From assembly GCF_017654505.1 (NCBI RefSeq), contig NC_054548.1:23477870-23541869 (forward strand): 64,000 nucleotides of DNA. The letters run 5' to 3'. Positions 1 through 12,038 of the stretch are shown here, in pieces. The stretch's first letter is position 1, and every line of letters begins with the position of its first letter. This stretch comes from Polyodon spathula (lineage: Eukaryota > Chordata > Actinopteri > Acipenseriformes > Polyodontidae). The position numbers and the translations under genes were made by a program. The notes under the pieces were generated by a model. That model saw nothing but the letters and a program-made list of their open reading frames with translations, was not told the origin of the DNA and did no database searches.

Positions 1-166
1 CTGTTTTTATTTTCCCTTTTTCTTTCGCCTTTTATACTTTATGATTCATTATTTCCAGCCACGGACAACCGTGCCCTCTGAGGGCTGAAATAAATTAGTG
101 CGCCTGAGCGGCGTTACAATTAAAAGTTCTGTCTCTTTGTCAGTGAATTGCCCACCACCTTCCACA
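1..166 (+). mobile_element. 3' part of an LTR (same family as 49286-50020)
   Basis: The motif ACGGACAAC..GCCCTCTG..GGCT followed by AATAAA (89-94), and the end CCTTCCACA at 158-166, closely match the last 150 bases of the LTR at 49286-50020. The element is cut by the window edge, so its 5' part cannot be judged. The AATAAA placement gives plus orientation. Confidence 0.6.
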
Positions 167-1432
167 TACTCCCTTATGCACTTTTACTTACAATTGCAAA
201 TTAAATAGGATAGTTAACATAAATGAACTTGAATACACTGTGTGGGCATCAATTGTTGATTATTCTCTTGTTTTTAAAATAAACCACAAATATAAAATGT
301 TATTATTATATGTTTTGTATACTCTTCTATTCACTTATAAATAATTATTTCATTATTCTGTTCAACCTTACTTCTATCACTTAGCCTCCTGTCAATTGGT
401 TCCAAATGGCTGAAAGGACTAACAAGAGCTGGGTGAATAAATACACTGAGCGCTACTGTTTTGAAGCTTCTTCAATAATGCTATTGATTAACAATTTGAC
501 AGTATTCTCAATATTACTGGAACACACAGTTTTTCATAAGTTGTGGAAAATGATATAACATCTCTTTCTTTGATTTTGGATAATGGTTAACAGATAGATT
601 TTGTTTAAAGGCACTTTAGCTTTTAATGTTTTTAGTATGCATTTTTGAACAACAATTTGCCTTTGTATATATTTCAATGCTACACCTCTTATCAAGATTG
701 TTGTACGTCATAGAGAAAGCAGCCATTGGTAACTGACTGAGCTTAATGATGTTGTTCCTGGGAGTTGTTGTTCTTGTATAGGCTCTATTCACAAACTTTA
801 CGGGTGTGTTAACCAACTCAGCGGCTCAGAGCAATAATTTTCCCTCTCACTCAGATCACTGATACTAGATGATACAAGTCTAGTTGTTGGGTATTAACAA
901 TTAAATATAGATAGGTGCATAGATAAATCTATATTTTGTAAAAACTTTTTTATATATATAGAAACAACATACAGTGCAATATTCTATTCAGCAAATCAGA
1001 CTAAAACTGTTTGAATTGTTTGAAACTGTCAGTGAGGAATTGAGTTGCCATTTAAAAAATTGATCATTTTTAATCTTGATTCTAGTGCATAGTAGCATTT
1101 GAATACTGTGTAGATGGGAAATTATGTGTGTAATTCTAGTAATCATCATGTGAACAAGGATATTATTGTTTACAGTCTTAAAAATAAATAAGAAATGAGT
1201 TTCACATAAAAGTGTGGACAACTGTTCATAGCAAACAGCAAATCCCAGACACTAATGAGAATGCCTGAATTAGAGTTTCACATAGAACAGATCATTATTG
1301 TTTGTGCCACAGGAGTTAATTTTCACCAGAGAGATGCTGTGTAGTGTATGAACTTGCTTACTATAGTTGGTAAACACCTAGGGTGATGTCCCACAACTGC
1401 TCATCTGACATTCTTGAAAAAGTCTGACAAGC
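167..1432. other. No gene seen; AT-rich unassigned DNA
   Basis: Only short open frames without codon structure or known motifs occur here. There is a short TA run near 950-960. I see no repeat boundaries. Confidence 0.5.
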
Positions 1433-1629
1433 TACAGTAGTCTCTAGCCAAGAGAACACCCCTCGGGGAGCAAGCAAAGTGTTTTTAAGACGGAGTTGAC
1501 CACAAGACACAATATGAATCAATAAATAAATAAATATGTATTAGTCATGATGCACATGCATGAACATATGAAATGAAGAGAATAAGCAAGAGAAAAGCAA
1601 TAGGCAAGTGCATGTTAATCAATGGTGGA

Positions 1630-1795
1630 AAGGAACGAAGTAGAAATACTTTGCTACACTACTTAAGTATTTGTTTTTGGGATCTTTACTTAAGTATTTT
1701 ATTTTAGGGATACTTTTACTCAAGTACGTTTTTTTAGAAAATATTGTCCTTTTTACTGCCCTACATTTCCCAGAAGCATCTCGTTACTCGTTGTT
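1630..1795. repeat. Dispersed fish repeat with 'acttaagtatt' modules
   Basis: The stretch has repeated 'acttaagtattt' and 'actcaagtac' modules after 'aacgaagtagaaatactt'. I recall this pattern from a repeat common in fish genomes, but I cannot name the family. There is no coding potential. A weaker echo, 'ggagtaatttgctacttgagtaac', occurs near 47403. Confidence 0.35.
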
Positions 1796-2454
1796 TCAGC
1801 ACATTGACGCCAGGATTCTGATTTAGTAAAGCAGAGTTGCATGCACAAAGTGTCTGCTTGCTTTAATGACATAGTATGGGAATGGCGAACCTATAGCACA
1901 CGTGGCATGCAGAGTCATATTTGTTGGCATGCCAAGTATGCAGCTCTTTGTTGGGTTTGATTTGCAAGGACAGTCCCGCCCCCAAGCAACTGAGCAGTGC
2001 TGACTGTAGCCGTTTTTATTGAATGTTCTGTTTGACTGTTTATGGCTGTTTTATGCTGTTGTCCTGCACTCTGGGGCCAGGAGGAAGCAGACAAAAACAT
2101 GAAGTCTGTTCATATATAATTGCGGTCAGCTTTGGATGTGTCAGCGGGGTCCGTGAAGGAAGAATTTTGCTTACCATTATCTCCTGTACTATTCTTACTT
2201 CACACAATTTAAAATAGTCGAGGAGCCTAGAAAACCCTGAATGACATATTCACTGTCACATACAGTACTTGTATCTCAAATGATGTTTGATGCTCTGTTT
2301 TTTTTTTTTTATGTACTCTTTAAATTATGGGGGAAATGCAGGTGTCAAACGACATTGAAAAAAAACAAATAGCCTATCCATAAATGTACTCATATCAGAA
2401 GCATAATTTATTTTGAGACTTTTTTTTAAAACATTTTTACAACCGCTTTTCCAC

Positions 2455-3455
2455 CAGTGGCAGCAGCAGGATTTAATTTCTGGCTGGGCCCCAGATTTTC
2501 ATGGATGGGCCATTTATGACTTAATGATGTAAAAGTAATGACGTAATTACCAATATGCGCACTGAGGACACTCTATACTGTCAGAAATAGTACCATATTC
2601 TCAGACTGTCAACATTTTGACAGTCGGACATCCGATTTACCACCAACAGGATAGCTGGACAAATTCCATAACGTTAGCGAGCTACAAGTCACTACCACAC
2701 ATAAACATGTATTCGACTTCCCAAAGTGAGCTTAAATTTAAAAAGCTCTCATACAGTGACTAAAAGAAGGTTACTACTTCCCTTTGAGTTTTCAGTTATA
2801 TGGGAACAAAAACAAAACAGGAATAGAAGCAACTGAATTCAAATTGATAAAATTAAATGTAGGTACTTACATTACTGGAGCATCTGTTGATCGTTGGTTT
2901 GTTTTCATTTTACAAAATGTGTTGGGACATAGCTAATGCGTAAGATACAAATATAGCTCCGGTTTACTGAAAAGTTGACCAAATGTTCTGTATTATTATA
3001 TTTCTTAGCAGAAACCCTTATCCAGGGTGACTTACAATTGTTACAAGATATCACGTCATTTTTTTTACATACAATTACCCATTTATACAGTATAAATAAC
3101 TAAACAGCAGTTGCACAAGCTGATTGCTTGCGTGCCTTGCAATGAAAGAAAAGTTCTTGTATATTTGCTGCTGATGCACTTCATTTCGATATTATACTAT
3201 CAAAGACGCAAGATCTCATATCTCAGCTGTCTAATCACAAACCTTTTTTTCATAACCATGACAAAGGTATTGGGGTGGGTGGGACAAGTATATTTTTTGA
3301 ACCACAAGGATGAGCTAGACTAGCCGCAGAGGATTACAGTGTGATATTGTTTGGCATGAAATGTTTTTAATTGTCAAGCTCTCCATAACTGGGTGGGCCC
3401 ATGAGCAAAATATGTGGGCCCAGGCCCCTCAGGCCCAAGCGTGGCACCACCCCTG
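2455..3455. mobile_element. Non-autonomous hAT-like element
   Basis: The left end starts CAGTGGCAGC and the inverse of the right end starts CAGGGGTGGTGCC, which fits the CAGNGG terminus of hAT elements. Near-matching 8-bp flanks occur: TTTTCCAC (2447-2454) and TTTTCCCC (3456-3463), 7 of 8 identical. Both inner edges carry TGGGCC-rich subterminal sequence. The 1001-bp body has no transposase frame. A SINE tail sits inside it on the minus strand. Confidence 0.5.
2999..3092 (-). mobile_element. SINE 3' end, nested in the hAT-like element
   Basis: Read on the minus strand this is '..ataaatgggtaattgtatg..' followed by 'acaattgtaagtcaccctgg' and 'ataagggtttctgctaagaaa'. It is the same tail as the SINE copies at 24360 and 63575. 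The tRNA-like head is missing, as expected for a 5'-truncated copy. Confidence 0.65.
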
Positions 3456-3849
3456 TTTTCCCCCACTGTATGAAGACAACCACAGCTATCTTTTTCCAAA
3501 AAAAAAAGAAAAAAAACGCAATGCCACAAAGTATATTATCTACTACTAGTTATTTTACAAATTGTAAAAGCAGTAGATATGTTCAAGGAAGTAAATGTAT
3601 CACAGTTGAAAATAATTAAGGTACACTGGTAATGGTTGTGTGCAACTGCAAACAAAAAAAACCCTAACAATATGGTCAGGTTTACCGATGCAATTGTTGA
3701 TTGTTTCTTTTAAACTATCTTAGCATTAAAATTCTCAAATGTGATGAACTGTGATTCATGCATTAGACTACAGTGTAGCAATACTGCAATATTAAAACTT
3801 TTTGTATTGCTGGTGTGTGTTCAATAAAAATAATGTTCTAAAAAGTCAC

Positions 3850-4160
3850 TGTTTACCCTGAGTACTTCCTGAACTTGCTGACTAGCTATGTCCCTGTATG
3901 CAAGCTGAAGTCCTCCGCCTGCTTGTTATCCCCGAACAAAAGTGCACCACACTTGGAGAAACGTCATGGCTCTGGCACCTTGGAACTCTCTCCCAGCTTT
4001 GGTGCTTTATTTTTTGTTTTTTTCTGTATAGCATGTATATTATGTATTTCTCTGTATTTAAAGTATTATGGATTTTCTTGTTGTTACTGCATCTTGTAAA
4101 GAGCTTTGTGATGGTGGTCTACTATGAAAAGCGCTATATAAAATAAAAATTGATTGATTG
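3850..4160 (+). mobile_element. L2/CR1-clade LINE 3' end (RT C-terminus and tail)
   Basis: The frame at 3966-4000 encodes APWNSLPA, a decayed form of the APxLWNSLP motif near the end of L2/CR1-type reverse transcriptases. It is followed by an AT-rich 3' region, then 'gctttgtgatggtggtctac', 'tatgaaaagcgctatataaa' and a TGATTGATTG tail, which is the L2 pattern. It is strongly 5'-truncated, with frameshifts. Confidence 0.75.
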
Positions 4161-4225
4161 ACAAGGGTGTTCTCTTAGGCAAAGTGTTCTCTTAGGAGGT
4201 GTTCCTATCTGTAGAGACTACTGTA

Positions 4226-5151
4226 TTATAATTGTTTGAGCAGTTAATCTCTTTCTATGCTAAACTGCAGATTAGGTTTCAAAGGGGATCAGAAATCAAT
4301 TTACCCTAGTAATGATTTTATAGTTAAGACACTGTTAATAATGAAAAAGCAGTTATCCTGTATCCCGATCAAAAATCTCAAGAAAGTAAACACACATTTT
4401 CACTGTGTCAGGCTTTGGGTAATATTTTTTTTTTTTTTTTTTTTTTTAACTTTTAAACCTAATACATATTCCTCAGTAGGTCAAGCCTCAAGTGTGTTGT
4501 ATTCAGCATGAATGATTTCAGCTTTACTCTCCTGCAGCTATAACATTAGTCTTTTACAATGAGGGTAGTGTTTGGAGAATTTTAGTCATGCTGTCATCTT
4601 CACAAAGTGGCAAAACCTAACAGTGTTTATGAACCTCCATTACATAGCAACATGGCTATGGTAACAATAACGCTTGGGACCACAAATGGATTTTTAGTTT
4701 TTTTGGAAAAATGAAATCATCATCATATCATTATCATCAAGCTATATTTTTTTCTAGACTTTGAAAATGTGAGTTTAAAGTCAGGAATGGTTAAGATATG
4801 GTTAGATTAAACATTGTTCCATACCACAAATGCAAAAATGTCTAGTTAAAAATCACAGCAACATCATCTTACTGAGACAAAAATACACTTTCTGATTTTC
4901 TGCAGTAATACTGGCTGATTTTCTTTGTTACAACATAAGTAGGGGGGGATGCAAAACAATATATTGTATGTTTGATGGACAGCTTTATTGATTGTAGTGG
5001 CATACCAAGAAAATGCAAACTGGTCAAGGTATACATTATTCTGAGCTTACTGAATCAGAGGTTTGTTGTCTACACACATTGGCTTTATCAAGTAATGAAC
5101 TTGAGGTATTTAAAATCTTCTAATCTTTTCACCATCTAATGACAATGCACC
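4226..5151. other. No gene seen
   Basis: AT-rich DNA with a long poly-T run at about 4424-4447. No conserved protein motif or repeat boundary was recognised. Confidence 0.45.
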
Positions 5152-5416
5152 TGTAACAGGGGTGTTCTTTTACAGTGTAGCTATCCACTCAGAGAATGAG
5201 AGGGTTTTTGATTGAAATGTTGCCCAGGCATACAGGTTTTATTGAGAATCACAAGCACTCCGGTGCTGGAGTGTGTGGCTGCCACTGTGGTACCAACAAT
5301 GGTAGCCCTAGAGCTGAAGAACATATACAAATAGTAGTGAAATACAAAAATATAAAAAAAAGTGGCCAAGCACAGACTTCTCCAGGAACATTCTCCCTAC
5401 ATAAACTTGGGATGGA
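5152..5416 (-). mobile_element. LTR-like fragment interrupted by the piggyBac insertion
   Basis: It starts TGTAACAGGGG, like the edge of the LTR-like block at 18753, and shares with it a stretch around TGCCACTGTGGTACCA (5281) and CAATGGTAGC. A TTTTATTG box near 5238 would be AATAAAA on the minus strand. The far edge is not seen; the piggyBac target site lies at 5417. Confidence 0.45.
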
Positions 5417-5420
5417 TTAA

Positions 5421-6982
5421 CCCTCTCCACTCTGGACCATTTTCGCCTATTTTTTTCCTGTCTATACATTTGTGCATATATCTCCACAATGGTAAATGAA
5501 CAAAACATGTGCCATACATCAAATGAAACCACAGACGCTGGGCTTTCAGATAAACTTTTCCATCCTCAGACTCAACCTGTATTTCAGAGATAACAAAAAT
5601 CACCCAAAAAACAAACATGTTTTCTGAAAAAAATGAAATATATTAGCTGTTTTATTAACTGACAAAGTTTGTTTCACAATTATAATTTACAGCTGAACTT
5701 GAATAGAACACAAGGGAAAAAAAACTAGAGCAAAATAAATACAACTGAGGAAGTTAAGGACACACAAACAGAACATACCCATATTGCTCGAATAATAGAA
5801 AATAAGAAAAATAAATAAATAAAATAAATAAATAAAATAAAACCACACTGTAAAAAACACACAAACGTTACTTAAAACCATTTTTTTGTTGTTGTTGTTC
5901 TTTTTAACTATACAAACTATTTTTGGAGTGAGCTGTGCCACTCTCCCTGATCAAACAGAATGGCACTTTGCAGGCTTTACGATGGCACAATGCAGATTTC
6001 TGTCTTCCAACAGTGACTTTCAAAGTAGGAACAACTTGTGAAGCACAAGAAGCAGGCAGTTCTGGCAAGTGATTTGACACCATTACAGGTCCTGTTGTTG
6101 GTGCTGACAGTGGGAATTGCTCTCCACAGAGTTCAAAGCACAGATGTTGGCAGAAACACTTCTGTGTATCTGGTTCTAAACCAGTATTCACACACATTTA
6201 TTTGTGAAGCAAAAACACTGTTCACTACAGCAATGTCAATGAAGTGGTAGAAGAATGTCTTACACCACTTAGTGGTCCTATGAGGCACATTGTAGGGCTG
6301 CAACAGCTGGTCGGACATGTCCACACCCCCCCATGTAGAAATACATTTATATGAAATAATACATGAATACCTAAACATTTTATCTTAACTAAATCCTTCT
6401 GGCTTTGAGAAGTAACTGTCTTAAATCAAAAATGTCTCCAAAATATCATATATATATATATTTATTTTTTTTTTTTTTCTAAACTTATAGACATAAATAA
6501 TAAAGGTACTTATCCACTGCAGGATCCCGTCCTTCAGCAAAGTCCAGTTCGTCTGCAGAGTCGCAGCATTCATGCTTGGATTTCTCGCTCTGATCATTTT
6601 CAAAAATCTGAGGTAAAGCCTTTTCAGCAGTAATCCCTCTTTTTCCATGATATGTTGAGGGCATTTCTTCCTTCAAACTGGCCAATTCAATAATTCAAGT
6701 GATTATATTGCGATAAACATAATATACAGATTAGCAGTTCTGTCAGGTACGCATAATCAAACACCAGCATTCTGACAGGCACCGATCATTTAATTTCTGA
6801 AAGGCACGTATGCAAAGTTTACACGGCTCTAGTGAGGAAACGTCCTACCAGAAAATGAAAAGGCAGGTATTGTATTAAAACTGAGAATCTCCGGTTTTCA
6901 ACGGTGCATAGCTTGGAGGGCTAGCTTATCGCGGTGCCTGATCTCACGGCACGTCAGAACAAAATGGACAGAGTCTGCAGGG
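5421..6982 (-). mobile_element. Internally deleted piggyBac transposon with both ends and TTAA duplications
   Basis: TTAA occurs at 5417-5420 and 6983-6986. The left end reads CCCTCTCCACTCTGGACC and the inverse of the right end reads CCCTGCAGACTCTGTCCA; both continue into ATTTT. These are the terminal inverted repeats and the TTAA target duplication is diagnostic of piggyBac. The element is 1562 bp, shorter than the 2.5 kb or more expected for an autonomous copy. It lies within or beside an LTR fragment. Transposase remnants run on the minus strand. Confidence 0.88.
5930..6690 (-). pseudogene. piggyBac transposase remnant (N-terminal and C-terminal parts only)
   Basis: On the minus strand, about 6530-6660 encodes an acidic N-terminal stretch (TAEKALPQIFEND then DSADELDF), typical of piggyBac transposase starts. 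About 6200-6330 encodes [10 protein letters not shown] followed by [14 protein letters not shown]. This is the conserved GGVD.xDQ block carrying the third catalytic aspartate. About 5945-6020 encodes KVTVGRQKSALCHRK, the start of the C-terminal cysteine-rich zinc domain, but later cysteines are lost. The central catalytic region with the first two aspartates is absent, and frameshifts and an AT/poly-T insertion separate the parts. It is not functional. Confidence 0.8.
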
Positions 6983-6986
6983 TTAA

Positions 6987-7772
6987 AACCCCTTAAATGA
7001 ATCCCTACCCTTATTAACTCAGATGTGAGGGTTCATCTCATTCACTGCCAGTCTTCTCAAACAAAACATGGCACGACTTTTCTTTTCTTTTTTTAAAGTA
7101 ACAAACCATATTTATAATGAAACAAAACTACATTTTACAAGGGCAGGCCTCAGCCCTGCCACAGCTACCAATGCATTGCATTTGATTACCATCACCTTCC
7201 CCTATGGTTTCCGAAAAACCAACATAAAACTCCCAGAGAAAGAAAAATCCTAAGAGCTCCCTACATAATTTTTCATTTATTTTTCTTACAGGATTCCTTT
7301 AACCAGAACATCGTTTAAATGAAATAATGTTTGTTAGGCTTTTTTTAATGTTTTGCTCTCTGTAACAGTTTTAACCAAGTACACAGTACCAAATGTCGCC
7401 TGACAACATAAAACAAACATTTTGATGACATTCACCACCAACCACAGATGTAAATTCAAAATCAGGGCTACACAATCAAAATCTAAGTTTGACAGACATG
7501 GATAGATGCATTGTACTGTATATACACCTAGATGCCCTCGAGGTAGCTGCTCAGGGTCCCATGCTGGATTGTGCTCAGTTGCCAGGTCTGGCAATGGAAT
7601 GTGAAAAAAGCAAGTGATTGGTCGAACAAGGTTCCAACTGTCCGTATTTTGGATGGATATGAACAGTTCGAGCCTTATCACATATCACATATCACTGTGC
7701 TGTGCCTCACATAATTGCAGTACCGGCAACAATCTTGTTTACAGTACAATGTTACAGCAACTATAAAACTGA
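6987..7772. other. No gene seen
   Basis: A 115-codon minus-strand open stretch (7334-7681) has no recognisable motif and is probably chance. No repeat ends were recognised between the piggyBac and the Crypton-type frame. Confidence 0.4.
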
Positions 7773-8165
7773 GTGACTGACTACAGCAAAACGGAAAAAC
7801 ATACAAATGAAATGACTAAGTGGGCAATTGTTGTCTTTCAGGACTGGCTAAAACAGAAACAAACTGAAATACATATCTCAACTGTGGAAAATGCACATCT
7901 TAACAAAATACTAAGGGTGTTCTATGGAAATGTAAGAAATGCCCAAGGAGAAGAATATAAAATTTCAAGCTACATTAGACTCCAAGCTGCAATACAACGC
8001 AATCTAATTGAAAACAAAACTGGGAAACCTCTCAATATACACACTCAACTTGACTTTGTCACTTCAAATAAAGTATTTTTAGCGGTTTGTAAATGCTACA
8101 GAAAAACACGGAAAGACAGATCTGCACATTATCAACCCCTCTCCAACACAGACCTTGAAAATTGA
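7773..8165 (+). pseudogene. Crypton / KIAA1958-like tyrosine recombinase N-terminal domain fragment
   Basis: The frame is open for 130 codons; the first ATG is at 7812 (residue 14). The protein runs TKWAIVVFQDWLKQKQ, then LNKILRVFYGNVRNAQGE, SSYIRLQAAIQRNL and FVTSNKVFLAVCK, ending HYQPLSNTDLEN. Order and spacing fit the SAM-like core-binding domain before the catalytic part of Crypton-type tyrosine recombinases and their KIAA1958/ZMYM/QRICH1-like relatives. The catalytic domain (R..HxxR..Y) is not seen downstream; the frame stops after DLEN and I recognise no continuation to 8500. No flanking target duplication was found. It is most likely a truncated transposon copy; a domesticated exon is less likely because no splice donor is near the end. 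Confidence 0.65.
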
Positions 8166-8693
8166 AGTTGGACAGTGTGAATGCTCTAGCTTTACCGATT
8201 ACACATATGAATATGAGGAAATCACTCAGCATTTTCAACTGTACCATACCCCTCAGTCTGCTTGATTAATATGCAATATCAGACTCTTTACTGCTAAAGA
8301 GTTACTGTCATTTATATGTTTGCTACTGTATAGGCGCCTTATAGTGCCATTTGACCTATGTCTGTGGATCTTTCCCTTTTCCTTACACTTCCAGGTTATT
8401 GGCTGGCCGTACCTTAGGGCTTTAATAGTTAATACCAACCCGTTTATCCTACTTCGTAAAATGATTCAAAGTAGCAAGGACAGATTAGATTTTCTTAACA
8501 AATTCCACCTAAGGCAATATATTTGATCTGTCAAGTGATTTAGCCTATAAAACTCTCTCCTTGGCCATGGCGATAGCTAAAGCTCCCCGGGGTCTGCTTT
8601 AGGATCAAAGTGCACATTTATTCAGTAGTAGGTGAGTGTTATTGGTAATATTCTCAGAGGGGATATTGTTTAAAAATAATTGTCCCCCTTTTT

Positions 8694-8699
<6 letters not shown>
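8166..8699. other. No gene seen
   Basis: Short open frames only; no recombinase catalytic motifs, no repeat ends. Confidence 0.4.
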
Positions 8700-8779
<80 letters not shown>

Positions 8780-8783
8780 AGAT
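8700..8783. repeat. (TA)n then (TAGATA)n microsatellite
   Basis: About 30 TA units run to 8761, then the unit changes to a tagata hexamer to about 8783. A poly-T run precedes it. Confidence 0.95.
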
Positions 8784-9601
8784 ATTTATTACATAAACTG
8801 AACAGCACAAACATTGTTCCCTGTTGCCTTAGTAATTAAAAATGCATTTTCTTGAAGCTAATACATTTAATTTAAGAGTTTGTGCAACTGTGAATCCAGA
8901 TGTCACTCTGCACAGTTACATTTAACAATATTGCAGGATGGCTGGGAGAGAAAGTGCAGTAAAACATATTAGTTAAATGTGTTGTTCCCAATATACTAGC
9001 AGAAACAATAACTATAACTGGAACAAATTATTTGATTAATTATATACAATAAAATTAACCAGTTAATTATTAACAAAAGCACAGGGAAAAGTGTACCACT
9101 ATTCTTACGAATAGGAAAAAACACATTTATGTTAAAAACTAGCAAGAAACAATTTGGTCGTGTGTACAAGCAGTAATATTGTTGTTCTGAATGGTTTCTT
9201 GCTAGGGTTAGAACATTACGATTTGCATATATTTATTTCACTGTAGTTTTGAGTACTAACATCTGACTTAAAATTTATAAAATGTCAAAAAATACCACAG
9301 ACAGCAACGGAATGGAGTAAATTACATTGTAGTGGTGGGGGTTGAGTTAATGTTTATAGAAATGTAATTGAAACCATAAAATAGCTAGAGGCATCAGAAT
9401 TTGTAACAAGTGCATGACCCACAACCACCACAAGTGTAATTAAATAAATAACAAGTAGAAAATGCAAGTTGAGTTTATTGCTATATTGGATTTTGTAAAT
9501 TCTCCTGTAGAATAAGTTAATACTGTATATTATCCAAACAAAATAATCAAGTTTAACTTTTTGCAATAAGTTTTATTTTCTATATAACATTTACTTTGGA
9601 T

Positions 9602-9603
<2 letters not shown>
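8784..9603. other. No gene seen
   Basis: AT-rich sequence with no coding or repeat signature I can name. Confidence 0.4.
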
Positions 9604-9644
<41 letters not shown>

Positions 9645-9657
9645 GTGTGTGTGTGTT
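9604..9657. repeat. (TG)n microsatellite
   Basis: About 26 TG units with a single interruption (tgcg) near 9640. Confidence 0.95.
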
Positions 9658-9691
9658 GGAATACACTTCATTTTCCATATAACATTGTGGA

Positions 9692-10167
9692 TGTGTTTGA
9701 AAACACATTGTTACAATTATTAATTTGTAAAACCTCTGCTTTGTATAACCAGTTTGGGTGGAGTCCTGTGTGCTGAGAATGTGTTTACATTTGGGGAAAG
9801 GGAATTATGTCAGTCTGTGGAAAAGAAGAGAATGACCAACCCAAACAGCATCCTCACCCAGCAGCACCACAGCATGCTGAGACAGAGCCTATATAAGTCA
9901 GAAGGGAAGATTAGTTAATTGCTTTTCCTTACAACCAACAGCAATATCCTAATTTGGCAGACGTGGTAATTATTACATATTACTATTAACCTGTTTATTT
10001 AGCTCCACATATTACACACTGTTGTGTATTGCCGGAGCATTTTCTTTTGGTCACCAGACCTGGATTAAAAGAAACCTTTCCAAACCAGATTTTTTACAAT
10101 TGCCTGTGATTACTCCTGCACTGCATCACCTCTACACCTGTTCACAATCACCGGCCACTTTGCCACA
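9692..10167 (+). mobile_element. Probable solo LTR
   Basis: The 3' end CACTTTGCCACA at 10156-10167 matches the end of the well-bounded LTR at 42826-43566, as does the 'ttcacaatcaccggccactt' region. A TATA box (CTATATAAG, 9889-9897) and an ATTAAA signal near 10062 lie in the expected order. The 5' edge is uncertain: TGTG at 9692 is flanked by GTGGA (9687-9691), against GTGGT after the 3' end, 4 of 5 identical. Confidence 0.5.
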
Positions 10168-12038
10168 GTGGTTAATAAGATAATCTCCTTATTATCAACA
10201 AGCACTTATTTCAAGAGGTATTCTGAAGCAATCGGAAATCATTTTTAGTTTGCAATTTAGTGAAGTTTATTATACTGTATCAATACTGCAGTCTACTTTA
10301 GTAAGAGTAGATATAGAATCTTAAAAAAACAAACTGGTAATAGCATTAAAAACCAAATGCCTAAACTGTTTTTTGTACATCTCAGTCTCTAGTGTTCAGT
10401 GGGTCTAGCATATTGAAGGCAGTGAAGGTGAGGTACATGCAAAATTGACTGCCAACGTGCCTTTACTGAATTTACAGAATTATCTAATTATGAAATAACT
10501 AGTGAAGTATGTTACTCCAGATCTTGAACATTCCTGTATGTAATGTATGTATGTATGTACGTATGTATGCATGCTTGCATGTGTATCTGTGTATGTATGT
10601 AAAGTAACTGACATAAAATAATTGAAATTAACATCTTTAATGATCTATACTGAGGTGATATTTAGATGTGCGTTGTTTAGATAATTGAAATGAACAAGTA
10701 CAAGTAAAACAGTCAGCAAATATAGGTTTCAAAGAGACATACAGTAGATCTTTTCATCTGCTAATGTGAATTCAGAAATGAACATGGTGATTATAAAGAA
10801 AACGTCACTTGTCTGCTTTTCCCACTGATGTGTGTTCAATCAAGCACTTTTAGTGTTTCAATCTCAAGTCAAATTGATTATTCAATGCAAAGCATGTTTG
10901 CAATTAGAGGAAGCTGGCAGTTTGGTTAATGACAAAAAAAGAATGCTTTGAAGGGAAGAGTACATTTTCACATCAGTCAAATGATCAATGATGTGACAAA
11001 GTACATCAGCCATCAATCAGGAAGCTCCACGGCAGAGCTTCTTGCTGGGGATCAGCTGGTATATGAACATGGCCTACCAAAACAGTCCCAAACAATAATA
11101 GGTTGAGGTTAAATCTTCCTGCTTGTGTTCTACTAGGTCAGACTTTGGTCTAACCATATCCTTAATTATTACATTAAATCAATTTAAGCCTGGACAATGC
11201 TTTTATTATATACTTTATCCTCAACAGTGAATAGATCATAGATAGTTTTGTATGTGACCTTTGTAGTCTGTTTTCTGAAATGTTTGTAAATGGTAGCAAA
11301 AATCATACTTAACTGTTGGTTAATCTGAATAAGCCATTACCGGTGTGAAATGTATGGATACCCACAGGGGTCACATTTATTCATTTTTGCCCAAATCTGC
11401 AATTTTGATTTGACAATTTTCTTTCCCCATTGTTTACACTGTTCTCTGTAACCTTTTTATTGGAGAGGAAGTAAAACTGAAAAGCGTGTAAAATGGAATA
11501 ACCATTAATCCTGCACAGTGAAAACTCTAAAGTCAACAATGATGACAGTCATCTACTGGGGAATGAAGATCCCTGCTATGGTACAGTATGTGAACTATTA
11601 TTTGCGGACTGGTAAGTGTTTTTTTTTTTTTTTTTTTTTCCAGTAATTATTCTTTTAGTTTTAGTGCAAAGAAGCTTATGTGAAAACCCAGCAGATTTTT
11701 GATTGTTTTTTCTATATATTTTTTTTTATTCTAGTACTAGAATACCACAAAAATAAATACATGAATTATGTTCCTCAAACTGAATTATTGTTATCTACTC
11801 AGTATATACATTGATTTAAATATGGAAGAAATATGCCTTATGCGGCTATGCATAAATACAGTTTATCCAAAATAATGACACATCACCCAGTGTTGCCTCT
11901 GGTGTGCATGATCAATTTGGTGTGCATGAAAGCCTTGTGTCACCCCACAAGAAATCACATCACATTTGGAGTGTGGCAGTCTTTAGACTATATATCGCCT
12001 GTGAAAACACAGCCAAGCATTCGGTCTTGACCAGATCT
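10168..12038. other. No gene seen; imperfect (TATG)n near 10535-10600
   Basis: There is a degenerate tatg/tgca tetranucleotide array at about 10535-10600 and a poly-T run at 11619-11639. No protein motifs or known repeat ends were recognised. Confidence 0.45.

Larger units (their letters stand above)
1433..4225. mobile_element. Possible Tigger/pogo-like (TA-target) DNA element, with nested insertions
   Basis: The left edge at 1433 reads TACAGTAGTCTCTA and the right edge at 4212-4225 is its exact inverse, TAGAGACTACTGTA. Just inside both ends is a related block around AAGAGAACACC on one side and its complement on the other (near 1450 and 4170-4200). TA ends fit a mariner/Tigger-type target. 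No transposase frame is visible. The interval holds a hAT-like element, a SINE tail and an L2 tail. Two unrelated insertions of one MITE family facing each other would look the same. Confidence 0.35.

Noticed and set aside
7334..7681. 115-codon minus-strand open stretch
   Set aside because: No motif, no neighbouring exon signals, and unremarkable composition; consistent with chance.
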